From NCBI GenBank assembly GCA_017561155.1, contig JAFZDP010000004.1, forward strand, positions 1-36,616: 36,616 nucleotides of DNA. The letters are read 5' to 3'. Position 1 is the stretch's first letter. Each line of letters begins with the position of its first letter. A program made the translations under genes and the position numbers. The notes under the pieces are model-generated. The model was not told where the DNA came from. It made no database searches and saw only the letters and a program-made list of their open reading frames with translations. The DNA comes from Bacteroidales bacterium (GTDB taxonomy: Bacteria > Bacteroidota > Bacteroidia > Bacteroidales > P3). Below, one piece after another: positions 26,157 through 34,717 of the stretch.

Positions 26157-26843
26157 TTATTCTTTCCAACGTATAGTTTCTATAAGATGCATTATGTCTT
26201 TATGCAAAAACTCGTAAACAGGTTGCAACGAATCGTAGTTAGGATTACCATTTATGTAGAAAGCACCTTTGACGAAATGTTTTACACTATCGGTAGCCCA
26301 AAACTGATATGTAGAGGCAATGCTCTTCCCCTTCAATGTGTACGAATTTGCATATACTTTGTTTTCGTTGTCGGTGTACGACTGCTCGTATACTCCCGAT
26401 GCCATATTAAAATGTACAGATACTGTCTTGTGTGCTATATCGGCTTCGGAAGCCAAAGTATTCTGCGATGTCAGAGGTTTGTAACTTAGAAATATCACAC
26501 CGTTCAACGATGGTACAACCACGTCAAACCACACATCGCCATCGTTTTTCTTCATTTTTATTTCTGAATACTTAGGGTATTCAAACACAAAAGGAATACA
26601 TGCAGTGTCGTATTTCAAATACTCCTTTTCGGGAAACGAAATGCGATAGTATGTCGACGGCTTTGGTGTATAATTGTCGGCAGAATTGCAACCTACAAAC
26701 AGTGTAGCCACAAAAGCTATAGCAACAAAAACACACATAGTTTTTCTAAAACTTGGCATACTCATTTTTGCAACATCTTCGTCGCCCGATTTAAATATAT
26801 TGTATCCTTTTTCAAAAAGGTATTTTATTGTTCTATTACTCAT
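26157..26843 (-). CDS. gldD: Gliding motility/T9SS-associated lipoprotein GldD
   Basis: The longest frame is 228 residues and its ATG overlaps the gldE stop by 8 bases. However, its first 26 residues precede the signal peptide, and starts at 26765 (MSMPSFRKTMCVFVAIAF) or 26759 give a more normal lipoprotein leader; I keep the long form but favour a later start as likely. The lipobox is TLFVGC (C52 in the long form). Mature motifs are YTPKPSTYYRISFPEKEY, PFVFEYPKYS and the end HFVKGAFYINGNPNYDSLQPVYEF, typical of GldD. GldD and GldE are paired in most Bacteroidota and needed for gliding where it exists; the molecular role is not settled. Confidence 0.9.
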   Translation of the reverse strand: MSNRTIKYLFEKGYNIFKSGDEDVAKMSMPSFRKTMCVFVAIAFVATLFVGCNSADNYTPKPSTYYRISFPEKEYLKYDTACIPFVFEYPKYSEIKMKKNDGDVWFDVVVPSLNGVIFLSYKPLTSQNTLASEADIAHKTVSVHFNMASGVYEQSYTDNENKVYANSYTLKGKSIASTYQFWATDSVKHFVKGAFYINGNPNYDSLQPVYEFLHKDIMHLIETIRWKE

Positions 26844-28149
26844 CTTCGCAAGGGGTATTAATTTTAACTTGTATTTGTTCTATTCGTCTGTTGTCGGCTT
26901 TTGCAATCACAAAGTCAAAGTGTTCTATACTTATCGTTTCCTTCTCGGCAGGAATCTCTCCGGCCACTTCAAGAATAAGTCCGGCCAATGTTTCGGCATC
27001 GCCACGCATCTCGTCGAACCACTCGTCGGATATTCCTATAATTTTGCAAAAGTCTATTATGCTTGTCTTGCCTTGAAACAAGAAAGTATCGTCGTCGTTT
27101 TTTGTATAAATAAGTTCTGTTTTGTCGTATTCGTCGGTTATTTCGCCAACTATTTCTTCAATAATATCTTCCAGTGTCACCAATCCCGATGTGCCGCCAT
27201 ATTCGTCTACCACAATGGCAACGTGTATTTTGTTTTCTTGAAACTCGTGCAACAAATCGCTTACACTCTTGGTTTCGGGAACGAAAACGGCAGGACGTAT
27301 AAGGTTGTTCCACTCCGATGTCTGACAACCATTCATCAATGGCAACAAATCTTTTATATACAAAACTCCAAGTATATTGTCTATCGAGGTTTCGAATACC
27401 GGAATACGAGAAAAACCTGTTTCCTTTGCTATATTAACTATCTCTGTTATCGAGGTTCGTTTCTCTACAGCCACCACATCAACTCTCGACTTCATAATTT
27501 CACTAACAACCAAATCGCTAAAACGAACTATACCTTTCAGCATTTTAGTCTCTGTTTCCACATCATCGCCACCTTCGGCAATCTCTATCACATCAGACAT
27601 CTCGTCGCCCGAAAGCGCATTAGAATTGTTGTTGGTGGGTTTATTGCTCACCAACTTATTGATGACAAATGCGAATGGCGAAAATATCATAACCAAAACT
27701 TTTATCATCAATGCCCAACGGCACACTATATCTACATCGTCTTTTTGTGCAAAGTGGTGTGGCAACCTGATAGTAAGCAATGCAAACAAAAACAAATAAA
27801 ACACCGTTGCAAACACAATGGCAAGATAGTACAACGGCATAGAACTTGGCACTACAGCTGTAAAAAGCAACACACCAAGCAACAAGGAAAAACCGCGAAA
27901 AATAAGTGCAGAAAATTCCAAAGCTGTCATCGTGGTGTCTTCTTTGTCAAGAAGCCGTACAATTATAGATGAATAGGTAGTCCCTTTGCTTTTAATTTCA
28001 GAATAGTCGCTACGATTCAGCTCTTCCATCGCTCGATAAAAGAAGGTAGAGAGTGCCGACAAAAAGAATAAAACTAAAATTCCAACCAAAAGCATGATGT
28101 TGGTTGCTGTAAAAAACTCCGGCAGAGGATCTGTTGTCATTATATCCAA
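26836..28149 (-). CDS. gldE: GldE-like CBS-domain membrane protein (CNNM/CorC family)
   Basis: A 437-residue protein with an N-terminal membrane part of about four helices (CNNM-like, 15-170), a pair of CBS domains (about 205-335, with MKSRVDVVAVEKRTSITEIV, FSRIPVFETSIDNILGVLYI and VDEYGGTSGLVTLEDIIEEI) and a C-terminal CorC/HlyC domain (FLFQGKTSIIDFCKIIG...). Similar proteins take part in magnesium or cobalt export; GldE is the version beside gldD in Bacteroidota. The ssb gene often found upstream is not here. A TAAATTTG promoter core lies 29 bases upstream. Confidence 0.9.
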   Translation of the reverse strand: MDIMTTDPLPEFFTATNIMLLVGILVLFFLSALSTFFYRAMEELNRSDYSEIKSKGTTYSSIIVRLLDKEDTTMTALEFSALIFRGFSLLLGVLLFTAVVPSSMPLYYLAIVFATVFYLFLFALLTIRLPHHFAQKDDVDIVCRWALMIKVLVMIFSPFAFVINKLVSNKPTNNNSNALSGDEMSDVIEIAEGGDDVETETKMLKGIVRFSDLVVSEIMKSRVDVVAVEKRTSITEIVNIAKETGFSRIPVFETSIDNILGVLYIKDLLPLMNGCQTSEWNNLIRPAVFVPETKSVSDLLHEFQENKIHVAIVVDEYGGTSGLVTLEDIIEEIVGEITDEYDKTELIYTKNDDDTFLFQGKTSIIDFCKIIGISDEWFDEMRGDAETLAGLILEVAGEIPAEKETISIEHFDFVIAKADNRRIEQIQVKINTPCEDE

Positions 28150-28177
28150 AATAATATTCTTTATATGTTTTCAACTA

Positions 28178-28185
28178 CAAATTTA
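28178..28185 (-). promoter_or_regulatory. Possible gldE-gldD-lysC promoter -7 box
   Basis: On the minus strand the bases read TAAATTTG (TAnnTTTG), 29 bases upstream of the gldE ATG. No clear -33 TTTG. The remaining gap 28186-28594 is AT-rich and I see no gene in it. Confidence 0.4.
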
Positions 28186-28594
28186 CACTTATTTTTCGAC
28201 TAATAGAAAATATTCTGCAATTATTTATCATATTACTATTCCATTTACACTATAACCATTTGAAATGCTGAATGTTCATCAACGTAAAATAATATTAACC
28301 CAAAGGTAAAATATTGCGCATTTAACAGTAATTTTTCAGCAATACATACTGCTTTTTCAGCAAAATGTTTACCCAAACAACACATTACACACAACATCTG
28401 CATAGTATATTGTATTTCAACAAATTCACAAACATTATACCGCAACGTACAGCCACACACCAATCAAAGACACAAACATATGCAGATGCAACAAAAATAA
28501 GATTGACAGCAATTTTAATAATATCCGACACAAAGAATTTGCGACGATAAATCACCATTGAAAGCACTCCCCTATTGCAATTATTATTTTATCG

Positions 28595-28660
28595 CGATGA
28601 CGATATACCATCATCCCGATGACAATATACCACCATCTCGATGACGATATACCGCCATCA
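28595..28660. repeat. Three tandem 22-base repeats
   Basis: Units begin at 28595, 28617 and 28639, each CGATGA[CT/A]..ATATACC.[CT]CATC. They are head to tail with no spacers. A 16-base block of the first unit (TGACGATATACCATCA) recurs at 36500-36515, so this is a dispersed repeat rather than a one-off. Confidence 0.7.
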
Positions 28661-28844
28661 GGATCTAATTATAACTACTCTGCCGCATGAAATTTGGAGC
28701 ATTGCAGGCCCCAATATAATATCCGGAAATTCAAATTGACGCTTTGTTTCCGTTCCCTAAAGCAAATATCATACAATCTTTGCACGAAAAGACTGATACG
28801 AATACAAAAGACCGACGCACTAAAAATAAGATTATAACAGACAT

Positions 28845-28879
28845 AAAAAAAAGAAACCGCTAAAAAGTTTAGCGGCTTC
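28845..28879 (-). terminator. Terminator of the tRNA-Ala transcript
   Basis: On the minus strand GAAGCCGCTAAA pairs with TTTAGCGGTTTC (one wobble, 3-nt loop), followed by a run of eight T. It begins 3 bases after the tRNA end. Confidence 0.9.
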
Positions 28880-28882
28880 TTG

Positions 28883-28956
28883 TGGAGTATAACGGAATCG
28901 AACCGTTGACCTTTTGACTGCCAGTCAAACGCTCTAGCCAACTGAGCTAATACCCC
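28883..28956 (-). tRNA. tRNA-Ala (anticodon GGC)
   Basis: The minus strand folds as a full cloverleaf of 74 bases: acceptor GGGGTAT/ATACTCC, D arm with AGCTCAGTTGG, anticodon stem TTTGA/TCAAA with loop CTGGCAG (anticodon GGC), and T arm with GGTTCGATTCC. Acceptor pair 3-70 is G-U, the alanine identity mark. The discriminator is A and no CCA is encoded. Confidence 0.95.
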
Positions 28957-28982
28957 AACAAAATTGTCTTCGTTTGACTTTG

Positions 28983-29012
28983 CAAAATTACATATTTTTT
29001 TTGATATGGAAA
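28983..29012 (-). promoter_or_regulatory. tRNA-Ala promoter
   Basis: On the minus strand TAATTTTG (28983-28990) matches TAnnTTTG; a TTTC lies 18 bases further upstream as a partial -33 box. It is 26 bases upstream of the tRNA. Confidence 0.55.
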
Positions 29013-29078
29013 AGATATTTTTTCTTCAAAGACATTACATTGCTTATTGCCAAGTTATTAAACTTACAAAAAAATCTT

Positions 29079-30545
29079 TCACTCGTCTATTTCCTCCATA
29101 TTTAGCGGCTCTTTGTACAAGTTTTTCTCCAAATATGCATAGTACGACAAGTAGTAAATATATCCATTTCGTATTTCCACACGATGTTCGCTGGTTATGG
29201 TTCGTAGCAAAGTTTGTGTCCCAATCAGTGTCCCTTTATCCAAATCCACCAGTCTGACCACTCCCAAATCGTCGCTACTGCTTATGGCATACGCATTTCG
29301 ATAGGACGATATTATATTGTGGTCGCGACGATAAAAATAATCAAAGAAGCCGGGATCTAAGTTTATAGTGGATACAAACTTCATATCGAGAGTAAATTTT
29401 GTAAGAGTAAGACTATTAAAATTAAATATATAATAGTTTGTATCTATTTTCAAAAACGTCGGGCGGCAAATAGGAAAGTATCTGTAATCGTAATCGTTCA
29501 TATCGTCTTTTATCTTATATGCTTCGTCCAACGAGCCATATATTATAGACGTTGCTTTTACCTTAAACCAATCGTTGTACATAGTATCTACATAAAATTT
29601 TGTAAGTTCGGTTATGCTATCTTTATAGTTCGGATTTTGCTTTATCTTACTATCGATAAATGTTTGGAGGTCGTCGGCAAAACGACCATTTATACATTCG
29701 TTCCTTACATAATTGTATTGAGCAGTATCGCCACGCACTATATAATTGTTTAGCGATGCCACATATACCAATTGATAATAATCAAAGTCTAAGGTAAGTT
29801 CCGGCGTAAGATAAAAAACTCTCAGAGTCTGCGGAGTATAAATATCTTGTTGCTGAAGAATTTCGTCACCCACCTTGGCATCGCCAAAAGCCCAATATAC
29901 AAATCCTGCCACACACTTTTCTTTTCCAAGTTTCAACATACCATTATCGTAATACACACGTCGCATACAGCCATAATCTTGGTCGGCAATGTAACATTCA
30001 AACTCAGAGTTGTGGTAAAAGTTCTCGTACTTGTATTCGACTTCCATCTGTGCCAAAAGCGAATCGTTAAGGTCGTAAACTTGCAAATAATCGAAACCTT
30101 GTGTAGTTTCTATAAGCACATACAACAAATCTTCCACTATATGAAAATCCAACACATTAACTTCCGGAATCTTCACCACTGGTATACCTATGTTATCAGC
30201 ACTCATCTTTACCTTTCCGCTATCGGCAGGGTGCATAAAGATATTAAGCCACAGTTCGTTGTTTTTATTAAAGCGTGCACGTTCCACCTTGTAGGTTCTT
30301 TTCAAATATTCAGGAGTGGTAAATTTTATCATCAAAGGCATATCCCTGCTTGTAATCTCAAAACTGAAATATCCGCTCGAATTGGTAGTTATGGTACCCT
30401 GATTGGGAATAGTTATCGACACATTCTTCAATGGCTTGCGCGTCTGATTATCTTCCACAATTCCATTCACTGTAAACAGAATTTGCCCAAACGAGATTAT
30501 CGACATAGTTACCATCAACAAAAAAGTTATTATCTTTCTTTTCAT
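29079..30545 (-). CDS. Secreted protein with carboxypeptidase-regulatory-like domain and probable beta-propeller
   Basis: A 488-residue protein with a signal peptide (MKRKIITFLLMVTMSIISFG|Q). Residues 22-105 resemble the CarboxypepD_reg-like fold common in Bacteroidota (FTVNGIVEDNQTRKPLKNVS, GYFSFEI). The rest is beta-rich with repeated strand-turn units (LDFHIVEDLLYVLIET, LQVYDLNDSLLAQMEVEY, YYIFNFNSLTLTKFTLDMK, LGVVRLVDLDKGTLIG), fitting a six-bladed-propeller-like domain. No lipobox and no T9SS C-terminal signal is evident. It is probably periplasmic or outer-membrane associated. Function unknown. Confidence 0.8.
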   Translation of the reverse strand: MKRKIITFLLMVTMSIISFGQILFTVNGIVEDNQTRKPLKNVSITIPNQGTITTNSSGYFSFEITSRDMPLMIKFTTPEYLKRTYKVERARFNKNNELWLNIFMHPADSGKVKMSADNIGIPVVKIPEVNVLDFHIVEDLLYVLIETTQGFDYLQVYDLNDSLLAQMEVEYKYENFYHNSEFECYIADQDYGCMRRVYYDNGMLKLGKEKCVAGFVYWAFGDAKVGDEILQQQDIYTPQTLRVFYLTPELTLDFDYYQLVYVASLNNYIVRGDTAQYNYVRNECINGRFADDLQTFIDSKIKQNPNYKDSITELTKFYVDTMYNDWFKVKATSIIYGSLDEAYKIKDDMNDYDYRYFPICRPTFLKIDTNYYIFNFNSLTLTKFTLDMKFVSTINLDPGFFDYFYRRDHNIISSYRNAYAISSSDDLGVVRLVDLDKGTLIGTQTLLRTITSEHRVEIRNGYIYYLSYYAYLEKNLYKEPLNMEEIDE

Positions 30546-30678
30546 AAAGCTATTTTTTAAGGTTGTTTATTTCCTATAAACAAATACCGAAAAAAATAGT
30601 TGTTGATAGTGTGCAAGACGACTACCGAACACCTTGTTTCTATTCCGGAACAAATAAATGCAAGTTTTTGTGTCAGAA

Positions 30679-30711
30679 TTGGCGCGAATAGCAAAAAAAA
30701 TAGTAACTTTG
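30679..30711 (+). promoter_or_regulatory. kdsA promoter
   Basis: TAACTTTG at 30704-30711 matches the TAnnTTTG box. A TTGG at 30679-30682 lies 21 bases upstream as a partial -33 box. The start codon is 64 bases downstream of the box. Confidence 0.65.
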
Positions 30712-30775
30712 CAAAAGTTTTTCGACTATAAAAACTATTGAAACTAAATCATAAATAAGGACTAAAACGATTGTT

Positions 30776-31606
30776 ATGTATCCAAATATACCCAAGATGA
30801 AACACCTAGACACCGGCAATTTCTTTTTAATTGCGGGTCCATGTGTTATAGAAGACAAAGTAGTACCCTTCGAAATTGTAGAACGTTTGCTGGAAATAAC
30901 CGACAAACTTCAAATACCATTTGCATTCAAAGCGTCGTATCGCAAAGCTAACCGTTCGAGGGTTGATTCGTTTGTAGGAATCGGCGATTGGGAAGGTTTG
31001 GAACTGCTAAAAGAGATAGGCGAAAAATACGATATTCCGGTTGTTACCGACATACACACCGAAACCGAAGCAGAGATGGCTTCACACTATGTCGACGTAT
31101 TGCAAATTCCTGCGTTTCTATGCCGACAAACTTCTCTACTGGAAGCTGCCGCCAAAACAGGCAAAGTGGTAAACATTAAAAAGGGACAATTCTTGTCGCC
31201 GGAGGCCATGACACACGCCGTCGACAAAGTAAGATACTATGGAGGACAAGATAGCAACATTATACTTACCGAAAGAGGTACAACATTTGGCTATCAAGAC
31301 TTGGTAGTAGATTTTAGAGGGGTACCTACAATGAAAACCAACAATGTATCGGTGGTGGTAGACATCACACATTCGTTGCAAAAACCCAACCAGGCAGCAG
31401 GTGTAACAGGCGGAAATCCGGAAATGATAGAAACAATAGCTCGTGCAGCAGTAGCTGTTGGTGTAGATGGAATTTTTATGGAAACACATCCATATCCTCT
31501 ATACGCAAAATCCGACGGAGCAAATATGCTACACCTTGAACTTGCAGAGCCTTTGCTTAAACGCTTGTTGGCTATACACAAAGCTGCTAATATGGAAATA
31601 AAATAA
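30776..31606 (+). CDS. kdsA: 3-deoxy-8-phosphooctulonate (KDO-8-P) synthase
   Basis: A 276-residue enzyme joining phosphoenolpyruvate and arabinose-5-phosphate to make KDO-8-phosphate for lipopolysaccharide core. Family motifs are FLIAGPCVIED, FKASYRKANRS, GLELLKEIGEKYDIPVVTDI, QIPAFLCRQT, KKGQFLSPE, TERGTTFGYQDLVVDFRG and ETHPYP. The metal-ligand set of the metal-dependent class is present: C23, H199, E236 and D247, in contrast to the Asn of the E. coli-type enzyme. The ATG at 30776 is chosen; Met8 is an alternative. It is likely the first gene of a unit with the two genes downstream. Confidence 0.95.
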   Translation: MYPNIPKMKHLDTGNFFLIAGPCVIEDKVVPFEIVERLLEITDKLQIPFAFKASYRKANRSRVDSFVGIGDWEGLELLKEIGEKYDIPVVTDIHTETEAEMASHYVDVLQIPAFLCRQTSLLEAAAKTGKVVNIKKGQFLSPEAMTHAVDKVRYYGGQDSNIILTERGTTFGYQDLVVDFRGVPTMKTNNVSVVVDITHSLQKPNQAAGVTGGNPEMIETIARAAVAVGVDGIFMETHPYPLYAKSDGANMLHLELAEPLLKRLLAIHKAANMEIK

Positions 31607-31670
31607 TAGTAAGACTTGTGTTCGATAGGAATACAATTAAAACTACAAAATACATATATACGACAAAACT

Positions 31671-32498
31671 ATGAAATTAAACTTGACAAAACCATTGGTT
31701 TTCTTCGATTTGGAAACAACAGGCATACAAGTAGGAAGCGACAGAATAATAGAAATATGCCTTTTGAAAGTTGCTGTTAATGGCGAAGTATCTACTTTGG
31801 TACACAGAGTAAACCCTTCTATGCCAATACCGCCACAATCAACAGAAATACATGGTATCACAGATGAAATGGTAAAAGACAAACCTACATTCAAAGAGCT
31901 ATCTGCCGAAATAGCAAATTTTATAGGCGATTCTGATTTGGCTGGATACAACTCTAACAAATTCGACGTACCGTTGTTGGTAGAAGAATTTTTGCGTGTA
32001 GGAATAAATTTCGATATACAAAACCGCAAACTGATAGACGTTCAAAATATCTTCCACAAAATGGAACCCAGAACCCTAAAAGCTGCTTATAAGTTTTACT
32101 GCGGAAAGAACTTAGACAATGCTCACTCTGCCGAAGCCGATACTATGGCCACCTACGAAATTCTGCTTGCCCAGATAGAACGCTACGAAGGTGTGGAATA
32201 CGAAGACAGAGATGGTAATATAAGTTGCCCGATAGTGAACGATATAAAGAAATTGCAAGAGTTTACCACAAATTCTAATTGGGCTGATTTGGTAGGACAC
32301 TTAGGATACAACAAAGACGGAAAAGAAATATTTAATTTCGGGAAATATAAAGGTAAAGCTGTCGAAGAGGTATTCATTATAGAACCTGCATACTACGATT
32401 GGATGATGAAAGCCGACTTTCCTCTATCTACCAAACGTGTTATTACAGATATAAGATTGAGATCTAAATTTAAAGCTCCACAAGGAAAATTGTTTTAA
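31671..32498 (+). CDS. DEDDh 3'-5' exonuclease (DnaQ-like)
   Basis: A 275-residue protein. Residues 7-165 are an RNase T/DnaQ exonuclease domain with the DEDDh residues D13 and E15 (FFDLETTG), D99 (NSNKFDVPLL), H152 and D157 (AHSAEADTMAT); HGITDEMV is the usual ExoII neighbourhood. The C-terminal part (about 225-275) has FNFGKYKGKAVEEVF...YYDWMM, an exonuclease X-like end domain also found on Bacteroidota DnaQ-like proteins. It should degrade DNA 3'-5', in repair or proofreading; it is shorter than a replicative alpha-fused form and lacks a PHP or polymerase. It lies 65 bases after kdsA. Confidence 0.9.
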   Translation: MKLNLTKPLVFFDLETTGIQVGSDRIIEICLLKVAVNGEVSTLVHRVNPSMPIPPQSTEIHGITDEMVKDKPTFKELSAEIANFIGDSDLAGYNSNKFDVPLLVEEFLRVGINFDIQNRKLIDVQNIFHKMEPRTLKAAYKFYCGKNLDNAHSAEADTMATYEILLAQIERYEGVEYEDRDGNISCPIVNDIKKLQEFTTNSNWADLVGHLGYNKDGKEIFNFGKYKGKAVEEVFIIEPAYYDWMMKADFPLSTKRVITDIRLRSKFKAPQGKLF

Positions 32499-32524
32499 CA
32501 GAGTACGTCGTAAGTTTTTTTGAC

Positions 32525-33139
32525 ATGAAAATAATCTGTATTGGTCGAAACTATAAAGAACATGTCCGGGAGTTGCAACACCAACTACCAGAACAACCTA
32601 TATTTTTCATAAAACCGGATAGTGCATTACTACAAAAAGGACAACCTTTCTTCTACCCCGATTTTTCGACAGAAATCCACTACGAAATAGAGTTGGTGGT
32701 ACGAATCAATCGTTTGGGAAAAAATATTCAGAAAAAATTTGCCCACAAATATTACAACGAAGTAGGACTTGGCATCGACTTTACTGCACGAGATTTACAA
32801 CGTACCGCCATTGAACGCGGCGAGCCATGGACCCTATCTAAAAGTTTCGACGATTCTGCTGTGGTAAGCGACTTTGTAACTATCGACTCGTTAGGAAAAG
32901 ATATTCAAAATCTAAACTTCGAATTGCAGAAAAACGGAACCACTGTTCAAAAAGGATTTACAGCCGATATGCTTTTCCACATCGACGAGCTCATAGAATA
33001 TATTTCTCAATTTATGACTTTGAAAATTGGCGACTACATATTTACAGGTACACCTGCCGGTGTGGGACCAATACAAATTGGCGATAATTTAGAAGGATTT
33101 TTGGAAGGAAAACCATTATTGAATTGTCGAATAAAATAA
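32525..33139 (+). CDS. Fumarylacetoacetate hydrolase-family protein
   Basis: A 204-residue single-domain FAH protein. Motifs are KIICIGRNYKEHVREL, FFIKPDSALL, HYEIELVVRI with metal ligands E54/E56, GLGIDFTARD with D85, KSFDDSAVVSDF and FTGTPAGVGP. Such short forms often act as acylpyruvases or oxaloacetate decarboxylases or isomerases; the substrate cannot be read from sequence. It starts 27 bases after the exonuclease gene and ends 18 bases before the convergent AlkD-like gene. Confidence 0.9.
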   Translation: MKIICIGRNYKEHVRELQHQLPEQPIFFIKPDSALLQKGQPFFYPDFSTEIHYEIELVVRINRLGKNIQKKFAHKYYNEVGLGIDFTARDLQRTAIERGEPWTLSKSFDDSAVVSDFVTIDSLGKDIQNLNFELQKNGTTVQKGFTADMLFHIDELIEYISQFMTLKIGDYIFTGTPAGVGPIQIGDNLEGFLEGKPLLNCRIK

Positions 33140-33156
33140 ACGGAAAAACAATAAAA

Positions 33157-33837
33157 TTACAACTTCAAACTACGAAGATATTGTTTTTTTTCGTCGCCTA
33201 TACGGTAACTTTCAATAGCTTTTTGTATAGCTTTGTTGTGTACCCACTTGTTTAGATGTTTATTTTCAAATATAGGTAACGTAGCATGGTATTGTTTTAT
33301 AAACGCAAAACTATAATACCATGCTATTGCCATATTTATATAGTACTCGTCCGAACATATCGAAGCTACAAGTTCAAGATCTGCCATATCAAAATTGTCA
33401 TCCAGAAAAAAATGCAACAATGTCACTATACCGAAACGCACAGTATAGGTATGCTCCGAACGTATCCACCTACATACATGCGACTTTACTATATCCGGAT
33501 GTTTCGCAAATATTTTTGGTGTAAGGGTATCACAGGTAGCCCAATTATCGATGTAAGGAAGAAATTGTTCTACATATTCCATCACTTCTATTATATTCTT
33601 ACTTATGGTAAGCAAAAGAATGGCATGCAGATTGTTTTCTTCGTAATATATATGAGGCAATTCTCTTAAAAAAAGATTTTTATCTTCAGTATTAGCAAAT
33701 TCCTTTGCAAATACTCTTAGTTGTGGAACACGAACACCTATTATCTTTTCTTTATCAACAGACGGCGTCAACTTGGAAACAAAATCGCGATACTGCAAAT
33801 CTTGCAATTCCATAAGTTTGGCTACTACACATTCCAT
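33157..33837 (-). CDS. AlkD-like DNA alkylation repair protein
   Basis: A 226-residue all-helical protein of HEAT-like repeats, typical of AlkC/AlkD glycosylase-like proteins. Family marks are KIIGVRVPQLRVFAKEF near the N terminus, LPYIDNWATCDTLTPKIF (with the conserved Asn-Trp and Asp), RWIRSEHTYTVRFGIVTLL and the end NMAIAWYYSFAFIKQY. AlkD removes positively charged alkylated bases without base flipping; whether this distant member is active is uncertain. It sits downstream of the sigma/anti-sigma cluster on the same strand but 55 bases apart. Confidence 0.87.
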   Translation of the reverse strand: MECVVAKLMELQDLQYRDFVSKLTPSVDKEKIIGVRVPQLRVFAKEFANTEDKNLFLRELPHIYYEENNLHAILLLTISKNIIEVMEYVEQFLPYIDNWATCDTLTPKIFAKHPDIVKSHVCRWIRSEHTYTVRFGIVTLLHFFLDDNFDMADLELVASICSDEYYINMAIAWYYSFAFIKQYHATLPIFENKHLNKWVHNKAIQKAIESYRIGDEKKQYLRSLKL

Positions 33838-33892
33838 CTATCAGTTCGTCTTTCCCAAAAACGTTATACTACTATATTCTCAATCTAAAAAA

Positions 33893-34378
33893 CTACTTAA
33901 TATCTTTTGCACATTTTGTATGCTTGCGACAATCTTTCTTGCAACGAAACATTTCTAAATACAATTCTTTAAGTGTTTCTTGTTTTGTACTATCCAATAC
34001 ATTCATATATTCTTTGTACTGTCTAATCGTTGTTTGAAAAAGTGCATCTTGCAAAAGAATTATTCTTTCTTTGGTTTCTTGCATTTTTATAGTATCCACA
34101 TCAACCTCCGAAACAAGCATAATCATATCTCTTTGGCATGATTTTAATTCTTTATCCAATTCTTTTGCATGCGACTTGTATTTCTTCTTTATCGAATCGA
34201 ATGCAACAGATTGTTCTTCGGTAAGATCTAATTTAGACTTTAAGAAACATTTTTCTTTATGAGGTCTGTGAGCATGCTTCTTGCTATCGTTGGTCAACAA
34301 TAATGTCAATGTTACAACATTGCAAACAACTAATATACTTATAACAGTGAGAATTATTCTAAAATGTTTCTTTACCAT
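33893..34378 (-). CDS. Membrane-anchored periplasmic Spy/CnrX-like heavy-metal sensor candidate
   Basis: A 161-residue protein: a short basic start, one N-terminal membrane helix (8-29), then an exported helical domain. A His/Cys-rich stretch follows the helix (H35, H37, H40, C44), then LDLTEEQSVAFDSIKKKY, a motif of Spy/CpxP/CnrX helical-hairpin proteins, then long helices, then a C-terminal Cys/His cluster (C146, C150, H153, C156 in CKKDCRKHTKC). It lies 14 bases after a single-helix protein and the sigma gene. In CnrHYX such a protein senses metal and controls the anti-sigma; that role here is inference. Confidence 0.8.
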   Translation of the reverse strand: MVKKHFRIILTVISILVVCNVVTLTLLLTNDSKKHAHRPHKEKCFLKSKLDLTEEQSVAFDSIKKKYKSHAKELDKELKSCQRDMIMLVSEVDVDTIKMQETKERIILLQDALFQTTIRQYKEYMNVLDSTKQETLKELYLEMFRCKKDCRKHTKCAKDIK

Positions 34379-34392
34379 TGCTTTATCCGTTT

Positions 34393-34704
34393 TTATTCGT
34401 TTATCAAAACTTCAGAGAAGTAATATGTTGATGTACTTATATGATTTTCTTCGGCAAAAGTGTCGATCGATTGAAAATCTTGCGATTGATTTGAGTTAAA
34501 AAGAAATAGAATATTTAGCACTATAGTCAGTAGTACTACCGGCACAACAGCATAATTTATAATCTTTTTTTGTCGTGCTGCAGCCACTTGTTGACGTTCC
34601 ATGTTTTTACTAAATGAGGCAAACGAATCATCACATAGTCTTACATGGCTTTTGTCAGTCTTTACTATTTGTTCCAAAAAGTTGTCAAAGTTTCCGGTAT
34701 TCAT
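34393..34704 (-). CDS. Single-pass membrane protein, candidate anti-sigma factor
   Basis: A 103-residue protein with a cytoplasmic acidic/polar N terminus (1-45), one membrane helix (about 48-70) and a 30-residue exported tail. It lacks the HxxxCxxC zinc motif of ZAS anti-sigma factors. Size and topology match CnrY-like anti-sigma factors that use a short N-terminal segment to hold the sigma factor. Position directly after the ECF sigma gene (13-base gap) supports this. Sequence alone does not show binding. Confidence 0.7.
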   Translation of the reverse strand: MNTGNFDNFLEQIVKTDKSHVRLCDDSFASFSKNMERQQVAAARQKKIINYAVVPVVLLTIVLNILFLFNSNQSQDFQSIDTFAEENHISTSTYYFSEVLINE

Positions 34705-34717
34705 ATCTCTAAATCAA

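Noticed and set aside
28595-28660. CRISPR array
   Set aside because: The 22-base units are contiguous with no spacers between them, only three in number, and no cas gene is in the window.
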